Source of the DNA: Gambelia wislizenii
Taxonomy: Eukaryota; Chordata; Lepidosauria; Squamata; Crotaphytidae
NCBI GenBank assembly: GCA_030847615.1
Contig: JAUMIR010000004.1
Coordinates: 269,537,501 to 269,601,500, forward strand
Length of the DNA: 64,000 nt
Direction: 5' to 3'
Shown here: positions 23,534 through 34,900 of the stretch, piece by piece
Position numbering within the stretch: the first letter of the stretch is position 1
How the letters are laid out: each line of letters opens with the position of its first letter
Program-made: the position numbers and the translations under genes
The notes under the pieces: model-generated
Seen by the model: the letters and a program-made list of their open reading frames with translations, nothing else
The model's database searches: none
Told to the model about the DNA's origin: nothing

Positions 23534-24240
23534 ATGCTGAAAAATACCATCTTTAAAGCACAAAGCATCACAAAGCATGCCTCTGGTCAATCAGGTTCGA
23601 AACTGGAGGACTCTACAAACCACAAACTCAATATGAAAAGGAACTTATTCCAATTGTCAACATCCCATAAAGAGTGTAGAACACAAATCAAAGAACACGA
23701 GAGACACTGCAAACTGGGCCAGCCAGAAAAATCAGCAGTAGCAGAACATGTTATAAACCAACCTGGACACAAAATGTTATTTTAAAACACAGAAAATTCT
23801 GGACCAGGCCAACGACTATCATGTCAGAATGCACAGAGAAGCTGTTGAAATCCACAAACACCTAGACAACTTCAACAGGAAAGAAGAAACCCTAAAAGTA
23901 AACAAAATCTGGCTACCAGTCCTGAAAAACACTAAAATCAAAACTCAACACATGCAAATGAACTCCACCCAGGGACAGGGGGATTTCCAGAAGACAATGG
24001 ACCATTAGCCAAACAGACACTAATCCTCCTTGCATATTTCCACCCAGAAACTAGCCATTCAAATACACAAATTTACATATCCTCTCCAACAGGGGCTCAC
24101 AGTATGTAAACCCCACACATACTCCTACCCAACCATTCTCTGAAGATGCCAGCCACAGATGCAGGTGAAATGTCAGAAATAAACTCTTCCAGAACACGGC
24201 CTCACAGCCTGGAAAAAAACACAGAAAACCTATAGTGTAG
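23534..24240 (+). mobile_element. Penelope-like retroelement, 3' fragment with GIY-YIG-region remnant
   Basis: The open stretch 23534-23785 ends with a segment, from TQIKEHERHCKLGQPEKSAV to AEHVINQPGHK, that matches the C-terminal endonuclease portion of vertebrate Penelope-like elements. After a frameshift the sequence continues with 'LDQANDYHVRMHREAVEIHK' and 'LKVNKIWLPVLKNTKIKTQH' (about 23800-23950). It ends with the family 3' region 'tctgaagatgccagccacag', 'atgcaggtgaaatgtcagaa'. The reverse transcriptase and the GIY-YIG catalytic N-terminal part are missing. The copy is dead. Confidence 0.85.
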
Positions 24241-24667
24241 AACTTGATGAGGCAAAACAAAGAAGTCACAAAATCAATTTAGGATAGCAAAAAAAGGAAG
24301 GAGAGCAAAGTTAAGAAAATTGTTGTTAAAAGGCAAAGGTAGAGTCTTTGAAATTATATCCATTTTAATAAACAAGAAAATAAACACAGTAAGGTAATTT
24401 TAGCATCTGAAAGCTTCATAAAAAAGATTGTTGTGCCATTCTACCAACTATAACATAGGATGAACTGTTTATAGAGAGGATTGTCTTGAAAGCTGCCATA
24501 TGGACTGGCTGTCTTTTATGCTATTCAATATACTTCCATGAATTTTCTATAGAATTATTTGTTTTGATTTACATACCATCATTTCAAGAACATAGACTTC
24601 CTGCATCTCTTGCACCTTAATCAACACAGAGATAAAAATAAAGTTTAATAAATGACATAGGTATAGA
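24241..24667. other. Unassigned AT-rich sequence
   Basis: Nothing recognised. Confidence 0.4.
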
Positions 24668-24848
24668 TGATAGACAGCATGGTAAAGTGGTTAGAACAGG
24701 GCTTCCTGAGACCAGGATTTGCTCAGCCATGTAAACCCTCCTGGTAACTGCCCTCAGAGTTAGAGAAAGGCAATGGCAAACCTCCGCAAAATAAAAGAAA
24801 ACCCGATGATACCGTAAGTCACAGTCAACTTGAAGCCACATAACAACA
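24668..24848 (+). repeat. tRNA-derived SINE
   Basis: Same family as 20285 and 26570. It has 'catggtaaagtggttagaac' in the head, a strongly decayed B box, 'gagaaaggcaatggcaaacc', and the tail 'gtcacagtcaacttgaagcc'. Confidence 0.8.
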
Positions 24849-26299
24849 CAGGTGAAGATATAGATATAGATATAATGTAAAAAGCAACCCTTTTAATTAA
24901 TCAATTAATTAATTGTTCTGAAAACAAATTCTAAAAGTGTTTCAAGCTCAACTGTCAGGAGAGTGTAGTGCAACAAGTGCAAACTACTTCCAGAACAAAT
25001 ACTGTAAACTGTTTTGAAGTCCTTTTTATTTAAAAAAATGGTTTGATCGTAAAAGCAAACATATTGCCACAATGTATTCATTTTTTCATAAACAAAAGAT
25101 TCTGAGAACCATAATGAATCATTTGACAACACACCAAATTGCTGCAATTCATAACTCAGCGTACCAACCAACAACTTCTATGCTCTAAGTAAATTCCTAA
25201 AAAATAATTGATTCTGATAGCTTTTGTGGTAACTCAAATTTAGCTGTCAAAATCCATGGTTTCTTGATGCCATGCTAATATATCTGAATGAGCTAAAATT
25301 TTCTGTACTGTTTTAGATGCCACATCAGAAAAAAGCATAGGAAATAAAAGGTGTACAGAGTGGATGACGTTTAATTTTCATTTTAACCAAACAGTAAAAG
25401 ATAAATAAAAATGTCAATATACTAAATGTAGGTAAAATAAACTTTCTATCAACCATTTGACCTACTTCTAACAGCACTAAGGCTTCTGATGGTAGACATG
25501 AAGCTACAAGGTTAGCTTCATTTATACTACTGAAATTCATAGTCCTGAAAGAAGCAGAAAAAAGTGGTTCAGATGCACAAAATAACTTATAAAACAAGAG
25601 AACCATGGTGTAGAATACCTTACCATCACCAGTCTAGAAACCATGCAGGCACAACAAAAGCAATTAGACTACCAATGCCCACTCTTTCCTACAATGCTGA
25701 TCATGCGGCTCAGGTACCCACATCTGACAGAGACGAAACTCAGACTGGATAGATCAGTTGTGCATTAATGACTACACCACATACAAAAGAACAGATGAAC
25801 ACATTTATACCCATGTAGACACTGCTCTCAGCAAAGAACATGACTATTAACCTTGGACATGATCCAAAGAAAAGCAGACTTCTGTAAATCCTTGAATCTA
25901 GTCAGAATTAAGTAAAGAGTTATGCATAAAATTCCCTATGGGTTGCTGCCAGTGCTGATCTCCACAGAACTGGTAAGGATGAAATGTCTTACTCAAAGAG
26001 GTGTCTCTTCCCATTGCCCCGCCTATGGAGAACTGAGCCAATTACTCCTCAGTTATAGCTTCTGCCACAGCCCCAGACAGTGGCCAAGAATACAGAATAA
26101 AGGTGGTAATCTTGGTGGCAGGCAGCACAGTTTGCTGTCCTCCATGCTCTACCTCCTAAAGTGGGTAACTTGCTCGGCCAAATGGGAGGTTGACTCGCCG
26201 TATATTTCTAGCCATTGTTTTCTGTTTCTGGTATATTGTGCAAGTCCAGATCATGACACAGGAAGCCTGCTGCAACCTTGTATCTATCACTTATAGGGA
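24849..26299. other. Unassigned sequence
   Basis: No gene, structural RNA or named repeat is recognised. The plus frame 25922-26296 (124 codons) lacks domain signal and overlaps no splice sites that I can defend. Confidence 0.35.
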
Positions 26300-26541
26300 A
26301 CAGCCCAAACTGGCTGTGGCCTACTTTCTCTTTTATACTGTTTTATGTCAGTTTTGCTTTAATTGGATAGATTATTTTTTTAAAAAAAATCATTATAATA
26401 ATTGCTTTTTAGCTGTTCTTTGTTTTTAACCTGTGCTGTTAGTTGCCTTAGGTCCCATAGTGGAAGAAAGGCAGGGTATTAAGTGAATACCATTTTGGGA
26501 GAAAAGCTGGATATAAATCAAATAAATAAATAAATAAATAA
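26300..26541 (+). mobile_element. L2-like LINE 3' tail
   Basis: A T-rich 3'UTR leads to 'gttgccttaggtcccatagt' and 'gctggatataaatcaaataa', ending in (AAAT)n at 26519-26540. The same kind of terminus occurs at 54800-55160. Confidence 0.6.
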
Positions 26542-26569
26542 GTTAAAATTCCACCCCTGCTGCAAGGTA

Positions 26570-26795
26570 CAAGCGAGTGTGATGCAGTGGTTTGAACAGT
26601 GGACAACAACTCTGGAAACCAGGGTTCGAATCCCCACGCAGCCATGGAAACCCACTAGGTGACCTTGAGCAAGTCACATTCTCTCAGCCTCAGGCAAAGG
26701 CAAACCCTCTCTGAATAAATCTTGCCAAAAAAAACCCATAATAGATTCACCTTAGAATCACCACAAGTCTGAAATGACCTGAATACACACAACAA
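26570..26795 (+). repeat. tRNA-derived SINE, best preserved copy
   Basis: The head 'gtgtgatgcagtggtttgaa' carries an A box. A perfect B box GGTTCGAATCC sits at 26623-26633. The body continues 'ccatggaaacccactaggtg' and 'accttgagcaagtcac', and the tail ends 'caagtctgaaatgacctgaa'. Pol III promoter boxes are recognisable, but this is a SINE and not a tRNA gene: no cloverleaf closes. Confidence 0.9.
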
Positions 26796-27801
26796 TGACA
26801 CGCTAGAAGGTACATCTACGTTTTTGCCCACTGCACCTTTTCTATGCACTGGATGTCACTACCTCCCAAGAATTTTCTTCACCAAAAGAAGATATTAATA
26901 GATGAGAAGATAGAAAGAAAGAAAAAAAACCACTACAAAACAGTAGGGTCCCCATTCTAAAAGTCCACCATGATGGCAGGTTAGTGTAAACTTCTCTGTG
27001 CCCTTCAGAACAGCTAGTATAGTGCTCTAGTAACTGTAGTGGAGTTCCCCTTCTACTGTATGCAAAGAGTAATCAGAACGGTTGGGCCTGTCCTTCCTAA
27101 ACAATATCAGTCAATCTCATGAGCAGCCAGAAGCAAAATCCAAGTGATGCTACTTCAACATTTTTTTAACGCTGTCAAAAATGGCTGAGAGTGTTAAAAT
27201 CAGAAACTATGGTGACTAGTACTTCTTTGTCCTTCCTTTTATAAATCCTCCCCAGGAACAACTCAAAAGCACCTTCTTAACTTGAATGAAGGGCTCCCCC
27301 TCAAACTCTTTGACACTCTTTGGCTTTGCCATATACCTAAAGCGTTGGCAGACGCCGTGGAGAAGCTTAGCCTCGGGAGACCTGCGGCAATGCAAGGCCA
27401 AACAGGCACCGAGGGACCTGAAAGTGAACGTGGCTAATTTTTAGCCCGGAACTTTAAGGACAAGGCAGGTCGAGTTAGTGAGATAGTGAGGATCAAGCAT
27501 CGCGCTCAAGTCGAGACTCAGCAAAAAGGCCGGGCGGTTGGGAAGAGTAGGCAGAGACAAGTCTGTTTGCAGCATTGCCGGCGGAGCATCGTGCGGGTAA
27601 GGCGAGGAGGTGGGCGCCAGTCGGACCCCAGCGAAGCCTCTCAAAAGCCAACCAGTTAGTTATAAACTGCAATTTCATGGAGTCAGCTGCGAGAGAGCGA
27701 GAAATGCAAGGGCGACACTTGACGAGCGCAACATTCTCGCGCTACGCAAATGGGTAGAACCAGCGCCCGGAGTTTCAGCACAGTTCGTTCCCCAAATCAT
27801 G

Positions 27802-27802
<1 letters not shown>
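26796..27802. other. Sequence rising in GC towards the CpG island; no exon identified
   Basis: 27200-27780 has more CpG than its surroundings and lies in the predicted first coding intron of the minus-strand gene. The minus frame 27401-27216 is not recognised. I could not find a convincing second coding exon with acceptor and donor. Confidence 0.35.

Positions 27803-27833
<31 letters not shown>
27803..27833. repeat. (CA)n microsatellite
   Basis: About 15 CA units. It is complementary to the (TG)n run at 27991-28013, about 160 bp away. Confidence 0.95.
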
Positions 27834-27835
<2 letters not shown>

Positions 27836-27990
27836 CCCGCCCAACCAGGACGCAAACCGAAGCTGCTTCAGGAGGCTTCCGATAACAGCGAAATCGAAAA
27901 CCTTTCTCCGGAATTATTCACACGAAGAAGAAAGAAGCTTGGCTCAAAGGGGGGATTCGTGCCAATCTGCCTATCGCAGCTTGGAAAACT

Positions 27991-28013
27991 TTGTGTGTGT
28001 GTGTGTGTGTGTG
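27991..28013. repeat. (TG)n microsatellite
   Basis: About 12 TG units, forming with 27803-27833 a potential inverted pair in the intron of the predicted gene. Confidence 0.95.
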
Positions 28014-28014
28014 T

Positions 28015-28110
28015 TTTGGATTGCGAGTGCCCGAATGTCCCAGCCAGGGAGATTCTGGGAGATGTAATCCCAGGCAAGTAACTTTCCCAAACTCTGCGTC
28101 CTCCGTAGGA
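28015..28110 (+). mobile_element. hAT-like relic
   Basis: 'ccagccagggagattctggg' and 'agatgtaatcccaggcaagt' resemble the common sauropsid hAT core ('gggattctgggagttgtagt'). A similar core lies at 39115-39230 in the opposite orientation. Confidence 0.4.
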
Positions 28111-28514
28111 AAGCAAAGCCAACGGGGACCCCCAAGAAACAGCCCCCCACCCCTTTCAGGAGGAAAGCATCTCCCCGGCGCCAGGTGGTGGGTTCTAATT
28201 CCGGCCACGGCCCGGAGGTCCTACCCACCTCCCCATAGCCCCCCGAGGGCCTGGCCACTGCTCGGGGACGATGGGAGCTGTTATTCCAGAGGGTCGCAGC
28301 TGCAAGTTCTCCCCCCCCCCACTTTGCCTCTTTGATCCCAGAGAGGAGGCTGCGGTGGCTCCCTTGTGGGCTGGCTGGGAGGAGCGGGCTGGCTTCCAAA
28401 GACTTGCCTGGAGAAGCGGCGCCGCGGAAGGGATCAGGACCAAAGGCCAGGAGCGGCGGGGAAGGGGAGGAAAGATGGAGAGGCGAGGAAGGGAAGAGCC
28501 GGCCGTCTCCTTAC

Positions 28515-28962
28515 CTGAGTGTCTGGAAGAGGTGAAGAACCGGGACGCTTTCCCGGGAACGCGCTCCCTGGAGGAGGAGGACGAGGAGGACGAGGAGGAG
28601 GAGGCGAGCGACGAGGCGGTCAGCCTGGCTTCGGGCTCCCCGGGCGCCGAGGGGGAAAGGGCGCCGGCGGTGTAGCGTCGAGCGATGACCCGTTCCGCCC
28701 CGAAGGCATGCGAAGGCGCCGGGGGGCCGCTGTCCCGGTCGGCCAGGGCTCTGAGCAGCAGCTCCAGCAGCCTCTTCCTGTCCACCGACGACGACGACCC
28801 CGGCGGCTCTCTGCCCCTGCCCTTGCCCCCGCGCCCTCCGGCCGGGCTGCCCTCGACCCCAGGCGTCGGTTCCGAGGCGAGAAGCAGGAAGACCAAGAGG
28901 GCGGGCAGCGCGTGGGGGCGGCGGCGTTGGCGGCGTTGGCGGCATGCCTTGGCCCCTGGCAT
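28515..28962 (-). CDS. First coding exon of a putative secreted peptide precursor (partial)
   Basis: An ATG at 28962-28960 opens a frame of 149 complete codons plus one base, up to a strong splice donor (ACTCAG|GTAAGG, GT at 28514-28513), so the exon would end in phase 1. Eleven bases upstream of the ATG is an equally strong acceptor: a CT tract, then CCCTCAG, with AG at 28975-28974. The protein begins with a basic stretch (residues 8-15) and a hydrophobic core ALPALLVFLLLA (residues 18-29), which reads as a signal peptide. Then come a Gly/Arg/Pro-rich segment, an amphipathic helix DRKRLLELLLRALADRD (61-77), a dibasic site RVIARRYTAG (91-100), and a poly-Ser run (121-131) encoded by a GAG/GAC repeat. 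Layout suits a neuropeptide or cytokine precursor. I could not match a family. The rest of the gene, leftward on this strand, was not found. Confidence 0.6.
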
Positions 28963-28973
28963 CTCTCGGCCTC

Positions 28974-29412
28974 CTGAGGGGAGAGAGAGAGAGACGGCGG
29001 CGGCACCGGCACCGCCCAGCGGTTAGCCCCGGCTGCCCCGGCTGCGCGCCCTCAGCTCTCGCCACATGCTGGGGCCGGCACGGGGGTGGGGGGCGAGCGA
29101 GGAAGAGGAGGGCGCCCCAGAGCCGCGGGCCGAGTTTGGCGCCCCCGCCCGGGCCCCCTCCTTAACTTCACGGGGTGGGCGCCAAAGGCACGTGCGAGCG
29201 CCGGCTCTGGCGCGGGGAAAAGCGGGGCGTCGGTCGGGGGGCTCTGGAGCCGCGCGCCCTCCTCCTCCTCCTCCTTCCCCCTCAGCCGGCCGCCGGGTGG
29301 GGGGGGGGAAAAGGCGCACGCTCCCCGCTGCCGGAGGCTCCCGGACCCGCCACACAGAGGAGGAAGGCCCTCCCCGGCACTTGCCAGTCCCCACCGGCTG
29401 CTTCCCGCTTAC
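28974..29412 (-). other. Predicted 5'UTR intron of the secreted-precursor gene
   Basis: The acceptor at 28975-28974 has an uninterrupted CT-rich tract. The best upstream donor that I see is ACA|GTAAGC with GT at 29412-29411, giving a 439-bp intron and a first non-coding exon of about 100 bp below the TATA box. The acceptor is convincing; the donor choice is inference. Confidence 0.45.
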
Positions 29413-29543
29413 TGTCATGTGTCCGGAGCCAGGGAAGGAGGGAGGGAGGGGCGGGGAGGAGGGGCCGCTTTGCCTGGTCCCGCCGCGGCTACCCCGCCCA
29501 CCGGGCTGAGCTTCTCTCTCAGACCCCGATCCCTTGAGGGCAC

Positions 29544-29550
29544 ATTTATA
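29544..29550 (-). promoter_or_regulatory. TATA box (minus strand) of the CpG-island gene
   Basis: TATAAAT on the minus strand in the context GGCTATAAATGTGCCC, predicting a start site near 29518. It lies about 580 bp upstream of the ATG of the predicted secreted precursor. Confidence 0.5.
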
Positions 29551-29700
29551 GCCATGGATTAGGGGAAGGGTATTAAGCAGCCAACGCATATTCCAATCCT
29601 GAGGGACTTTAGCGGGGAAGGTGGGGGGCGGGAGGGAGAGGAGATTTGCCTGGCTTTCTTCGTCCCGAGGGCCCCTCCGGAGGCATTCAGGCTCTTCGAC

Positions 29701-31721
29701 GGACACGTTTCCACTTGGAGCTGGCCACCCATTCGCTCCCTCTCTGAGAGGAGATTGGGACTCGCGCCTTTTTTGCGCCGGGCTTCGCTCTCTCCGAGCG
29801 TGGAGTTAACCCAGCAGGAGCGCCCGGCAGAATTTCTTCTAAAGAGGGGCGCTGAAGCAGGGTTTTTTGGGGGGAGGGGATAAGGAAGGCTATGAACTTC
29901 TGTTTTTTCTACTACAACTGATTATCTTTTAAAGGTTTTGGGATCATTTTATCTCTCTTTAAGAAGAGCTACTCAAACTTAGCAGAGGGAAATTGGAATT
30001 TGCCCCCACGTGCCATTGGAAGTGAGTTTCCAGACCTTGCAAGCAACCCGTCTCCTCCTTTTAAGTCAACATTTTCAGGTGGATTTTTAAAAATCTGTCA
30101 GGGTCCCCTCGCCCACAGAAGTATATTCAGAAGCCCAAAGTGACACAAATACACGCACACGTTTTTATCAAAATCTTTGGCAGCTGGGAATGCCCTGTTA
30201 CCACTTTTAATTCTGGGTGTGAACATCCATGAGGAAAATTATTCCTTTATTATTATTATTATTATTATTATTTTAAATGGCTCTTTCTCTTACTATTTTA
30301 AATGGCTCTTTCTGTTAGACTAAGTTCAATTTGTTTCTTTTTTTAAAAAAAAGTGATTAAAAAAACCCACAATCTTTTTTTTTTTTTTTTTTTTTTTTTT
30401 TTAGGAGCTGAAGGCTCCTAAGCTCGATCCTTAATACCCCTAAATAAACGATTTACAAATATAGGGAACAATTAGGATTAAGAGGGGGGAGAAAATTCAT
30501 TCATTCATTCACTCACTCACAAACCCATGTTGATTTGTTATCTCTTTCAAAGCCCTAAAGAGGGTGGGTTTCTTTTTTAAAGTCCAGTTTCCCCGCTGTG
30601 CCTATTTCAACTCTCCTCAGCCACCTCTAGCCTTAGCAGGTGCATGCTATGCACTGGGAACAGACTGAGCTGTGCACTGATTCCAATGACATCCAGGTTA
30701 ATCTCAAGAGCAGGCATATTAATACTGATAAAATTAAACAATCATAAGACTCCCCACCTCATCCCCGGTCCCTCTAAGGCAGGACATCTGAGGACCTGAC
30801 ATTAACAATATAACTCACAAAGGCACAAGACAAACCTAAATAAATAACTAAACATCCCTGTCTCTTTCAACGGATGATGGCAAGGAAAGGATTTTACCGT
30901 GCTGGGGGCTGGGGAAGTTGCCTCTTCCTGCAGAAGGTGTTATTGTGCCTTCTTCACTGGAGGTTTTGTCAGCAATCACTCAAAATTCGGTTCTGAAGCA
31001 GTCCGTGGAATAGACAGCCATACAGCACTGGCCTTATATAGTTCAGTCTCCGGCTGTCCATTGGAGTGCTATCGACTTTAGGTGGGTGGCAGGCAATGAA
31101 GCCCTCTCTTAATCATTCTTCTTCAGCTCAAGAAGGGTCTTTTTATTCTCTTCCTTCTTTTTCTTCTGACAAACTTCCTCCTCCCCACTTCTTCCCTGAG
31201 GACACCAATTCAGAGACATCAATTGAGATGACTCTCTGCTACTTGTGAAATTAGGCTGTCACACAGATTAGGAGATGCTGCAGGCTCGCATATCTGCAGT
31301 GGGGTTTTTTTCTCCCGCCCCACCTTGCTTAGTTTAGTAGGATCCCAGTATCTTTCAGGATATGTTTTACTGGTCCTTATTATATTGGGAATCAGAGACT
31401 GGAGGGGCACACAGCAATAAGAGGATTTTTTTTTATTTCTCCTATAACTGAATGAAGGGAGAAGAGGGCCTCAGAGGAAATGAGTCAGTTTGGGGAGGGA
31501 AGTGAGGGAGTTAAGGTGGGCTGAAGCCAAAAATGCATCATATTAAAAATGTGTGGACTGAGGCTGAGTTAACTGGCTCTGCTAGTTGATAAATGACACA
31601 TTAATATATGCTGACATCAATCCTTTCTCCTTATACAGTAATTATCTTAGTTTGCTTAGTGTATTATAGACAGATAGTGATCATGGTCCAACAGAGAGTT
31701 AATAGCATTTTGTGTGTATGT
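29701..31721. other. Unassigned flank upstream of the CpG-island gene
   Basis: It contains a (TTA)n run at 30247-30271, a pure T run of about 26 bases at 30377-30402 and ATTC repeats near 30497. No exon is recognised on either strand. Confidence 0.4.
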
Positions 31722-31935
31722 ACAGTATTTGTCTTATGACGACCCCATGAATTTCATAGGGTATTTAAGGCAAGGAACACTCAGAGATGGTTTTGCCAGT
31801 TCCTTCTTCTGGAATGTAGCCTGCGGCACCCAGTATTCATTGGCACTCTCCCATCCAAGTACTAACCAAGGCTGATCCTGCTTAGCTTCTAAGATAAGAC
31901 AGGATCTGGTGCCTTTATAGTATTTACGCCTGTAG
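31722..31935 (-). repeat. 5S rRNA-derived SINE
   Basis: On the minus strand the head matches the 5S rRNA gene body: 'gaagctaagcaggatcagcc', 'ttggttagtacttggatggg' and 'ggtgccgcaggc'-like end, including the internal promoter region. The rest is a SINE body and tail ('aaggaactggcaaaaccatc', 'ctatgaaattcatggggtcg'). It is not a functional 5S gene: the ends are lost and it continues into the SINE tail. A second copy is at 58446. Confidence 0.88.
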
Positions 31936-34900
31936 CATTGTAAATCTACTATAATCAATAGATAAATATCATTAGAAGTGTCTGCACAGGAAAATGTATA
32001 CCAAGGTGTTCCAAAACCTGTCCTTTTACCACACCTCCACAGGATGTGTGTGTGAGAAAGAAAAGCCAGGGCTAGCCAAAGACATTTTGGTGCCTGAGCT
32101 GAAGGGAAAGATGGTATTTGTTCTCATTCGACATCCACAAGGTGACCAACTGCAGGCTTGTCTATACAAGGCAAAAAAAAAAAAAAATGTGGATTGCTCT
32201 GCAGTAATGGCAATTCACAGCAACTGCTTTTGTCCTGATGGGTTGTTGTTTTTTGGTTTTTTTGGCAGATAGCAGGCATGTGAAGCTATCTGCATTTGCT
32301 GTGCCAAGAATCAAGATCACAGCCATGAGTGAATTACTGTCGTTTTTTACTTACCTCAAATTGCCACTGCCAGACAGTATTTTTTAAAAACCTTATCCAA
32401 GGTGCAAAAGAGTGACCTTTTACTTTAACAAAAAAGCAAACAAAACCCCCATTTTATCACCTTAGTGCTTGCTCACTAACATGAAAACCCAATGGCAGCT
32501 CTGGGAGCTTTCCTTGTTAGCTAGCTCCACCCCTGCACATATCTGACCAACCAGCTTTCAGCTTCCACTTGTATGGGGAAAGTGAATCAATTCAGTCTCT
32601 TGTCCCAACGAGCAGGAATGTGCATTGCCTCTAATGTTTTGTTAAAAACTTCGGGAAAAGCCACAGAGGCTTTTCCAGTGTACTTTTTGATGTTTTTGTT
32701 CCCCCTCCTTCCGAATACGGCAGAGTGATGCAGAATCCCATTAAGTCAGATGGTATTCTCTTCATATTCTGTGAGGAGTATTTTCACCATTTAGACAACC
32801 CCTGCATCTCCCTTTGAGACAATCTCAAGGATGGTCACAATGATTAAAAGTGTGCAACCTAAAGAATGCTATACTGGTATATCATGTAAAAGACAATGAC
32901 TGGTTAAAAGCTAGGACGTATGTGTAAAACTGGAGCAGTAGAAGGAGGCAAAACCTTATATTGAAGTGACAATAATCTCTTCTAAGAATTATAGATGGAC
33001 TGTTGTATCCAGGGAGGCTTCAGTATAAGTAATTGCCAGAAAGCTAGGAACACTCTTAAGAAGGAAAGAAAAATAATCACTGCTCAGCAGCACCAATGGT
33101 TATGATAAATAGCAGCACTTGTAATGACAAGACACTGCTGGATACATATTCACTAATAAAATGAGAAGCTATTAACACATGTGTTTTATTCTGTACAACA
33201 GCAGATGTAGAATGACATTTTTCAAGATGTCAGTCAAGCAGTGTTGTGCCCCTATAGAAGGACATTATGACACAGGCAAGGCTGTTTCTGTGAAAATGTG
33301 CAGGATGTGGCTGAAGGGATGGCTAACTTGACCTAATTTTAGTGGCTCCAACAAAACTATGGAGTATGGAATATATCAGCATACAACTATGAGGAATGGA
33401 ATATAGTAGCCTATTAAGCAGCTGAAAGTAAACATCAAATCTGGAAGACTAATATCTTGGAAGTAATATCTAATATCTTAGGAGAGTGTAATAAAGTCAC
33501 ATTTCAAAGGTATGGCAGCAAGTGGGAATAAAGTTTTAACACAATGCTTTCTTTTTCGGGCTATTTTAGTTTGTTTGTTTTTTCAAGAACTGTTCAAAGA
33601 ACTTTTAACGTTTTATGCAATTCTCTTAACCAAACTTAATTTTCTGTTTTTCCATAACAGCAAGTAATGGAAAAGAAACGAGTAATGCAAATAAATTATT
33701 TTTAACAAATGATGTTATAACAAGTAAAGACTAATTACTTTTCTAATGCTGTAATTTGTAATGGGAATGAATTGTTTTTAAGAAGTAACTTTCCAGTCTC
33801 CTAGACCTTGTGCCTGGCAAAGTCTTGCTATAGCAAGGCACCATCTCAGTTCTTTTTACATCTAATTATCCTCATGGCAGAATGAAAATCTGTGCCATAA
33901 TGTCTCATCTCAAACATTTGTCAGAATGCACCTGGGAAGTCCACAATGTTTATATTCTAAGAGTAAGAATTAACCTTTTTTTAAAAAAGGAGGAAAATAA
34001 TAAAACAATCTGTTAATGAAATGTCAGAATTGTTCTGAAAGATGGAATACTAGAGGAAAATTAATGCAAATTGTATTTATTACAAATCAATCAATAATAT
34101 TTGATAACAAAAATAACTTACAGTATTTCCACATCAGGACAAATGGGATCTTCTTATCGGCAGATATCAGAAGAAAGATGTTGTTTATAGCGAGTGTAAT
34201 AGAAAGAGTAATTGGAAAAAATTAGGGTGAATGAAATTAGTTCAGTGAAGAAAGTTTTGAATACATTCAAGATCTCTTGTATTTGTAGCTAAACATACTA
34301 GAGTGAAATATTTTGAAACTACAGTATTGACTGAATTTCTTTTTTTTTTTTCATTTTTAAGCACATCCTTTGTAAGGTATCTTGAAATCGTGCTAGAAAT
34401 GTGGGATATAAATGCTTAAATAAATAAATTGTTGGGTGGTATGACAAGACTAATTTAAAGTATGGATGGAAAACTTGTGTTTTGAGATGACCATGATGAT
34501 CACAGCATCTCAATGAAACAAGATGCAAAGAAGAAACATAATTGGCACATCAAATGGCATAGATATAGTTGAGCAGATAAAAGACTAATAAAGCTGCCAG
34601 AAATGATTAAATAATTATGAGAATACTAAAAGCACAGAATGATGCCTTTGTGGCTGGAAGGTATGGAAAGTGAACTCAGTGAACTCAAATTAATGAATTA
34701 TAAAAAAGCAGCCACAACCTGGGGTGGGGATACATCACCATTATACAGATATCAAAGAAAAATGACCTACATAATCATAATTAGACATGAGTTTCCTGGC
34801 CTTCTTTTCAATATGAATAGATATTTACTCCAGTGTGGCTTGCAATCAAGAGGAATAAAATCGAATCTTCTCATAGCATTGTGCAGATTGAATTTATATG

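Larger units (their letters stand above)
28100..29700. promoter_or_regulatory. CpG island
   Basis: GC content and CpG density are far above the rest of the window, with many CGG/CGCC runs, GC boxes such as 'ggggcggggagg' near 29449 and frequent CpG across both strands. It covers the start of the minus-strand gene whose first coding exon is at 28515-28962. Long open frames on both strands inside the island follow from base composition and are not annotated. Confidence 0.85.

Noticed and set aside
26570..26650. tRNA gene with perfect B box
   Set aside because: No acceptor stem or cloverleaf closes, and the sequence continues into a SINE body repeated elsewhere in the window.
28195..29706. Several long open frames on both strands of the CpG island (up to 255 codons)
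   Set aside because: Low stop-codon frequency is expected at this GC content. Only the minus-strand frame with ATG, signal-peptide-like start and flanking splice sites was kept, and only as far as its donor site.
30377..30402. T run as the poly(A) tail of a minus-strand processed pseudogene
   Set aside because: No recognisable cDNA-like sequence and no target duplication beside it.
31820..31935. 5S rRNA gene
   Set aside because: Only the inner 5S portion is similar, it is diverged, and it continues into a SINE tail shared with other copies.
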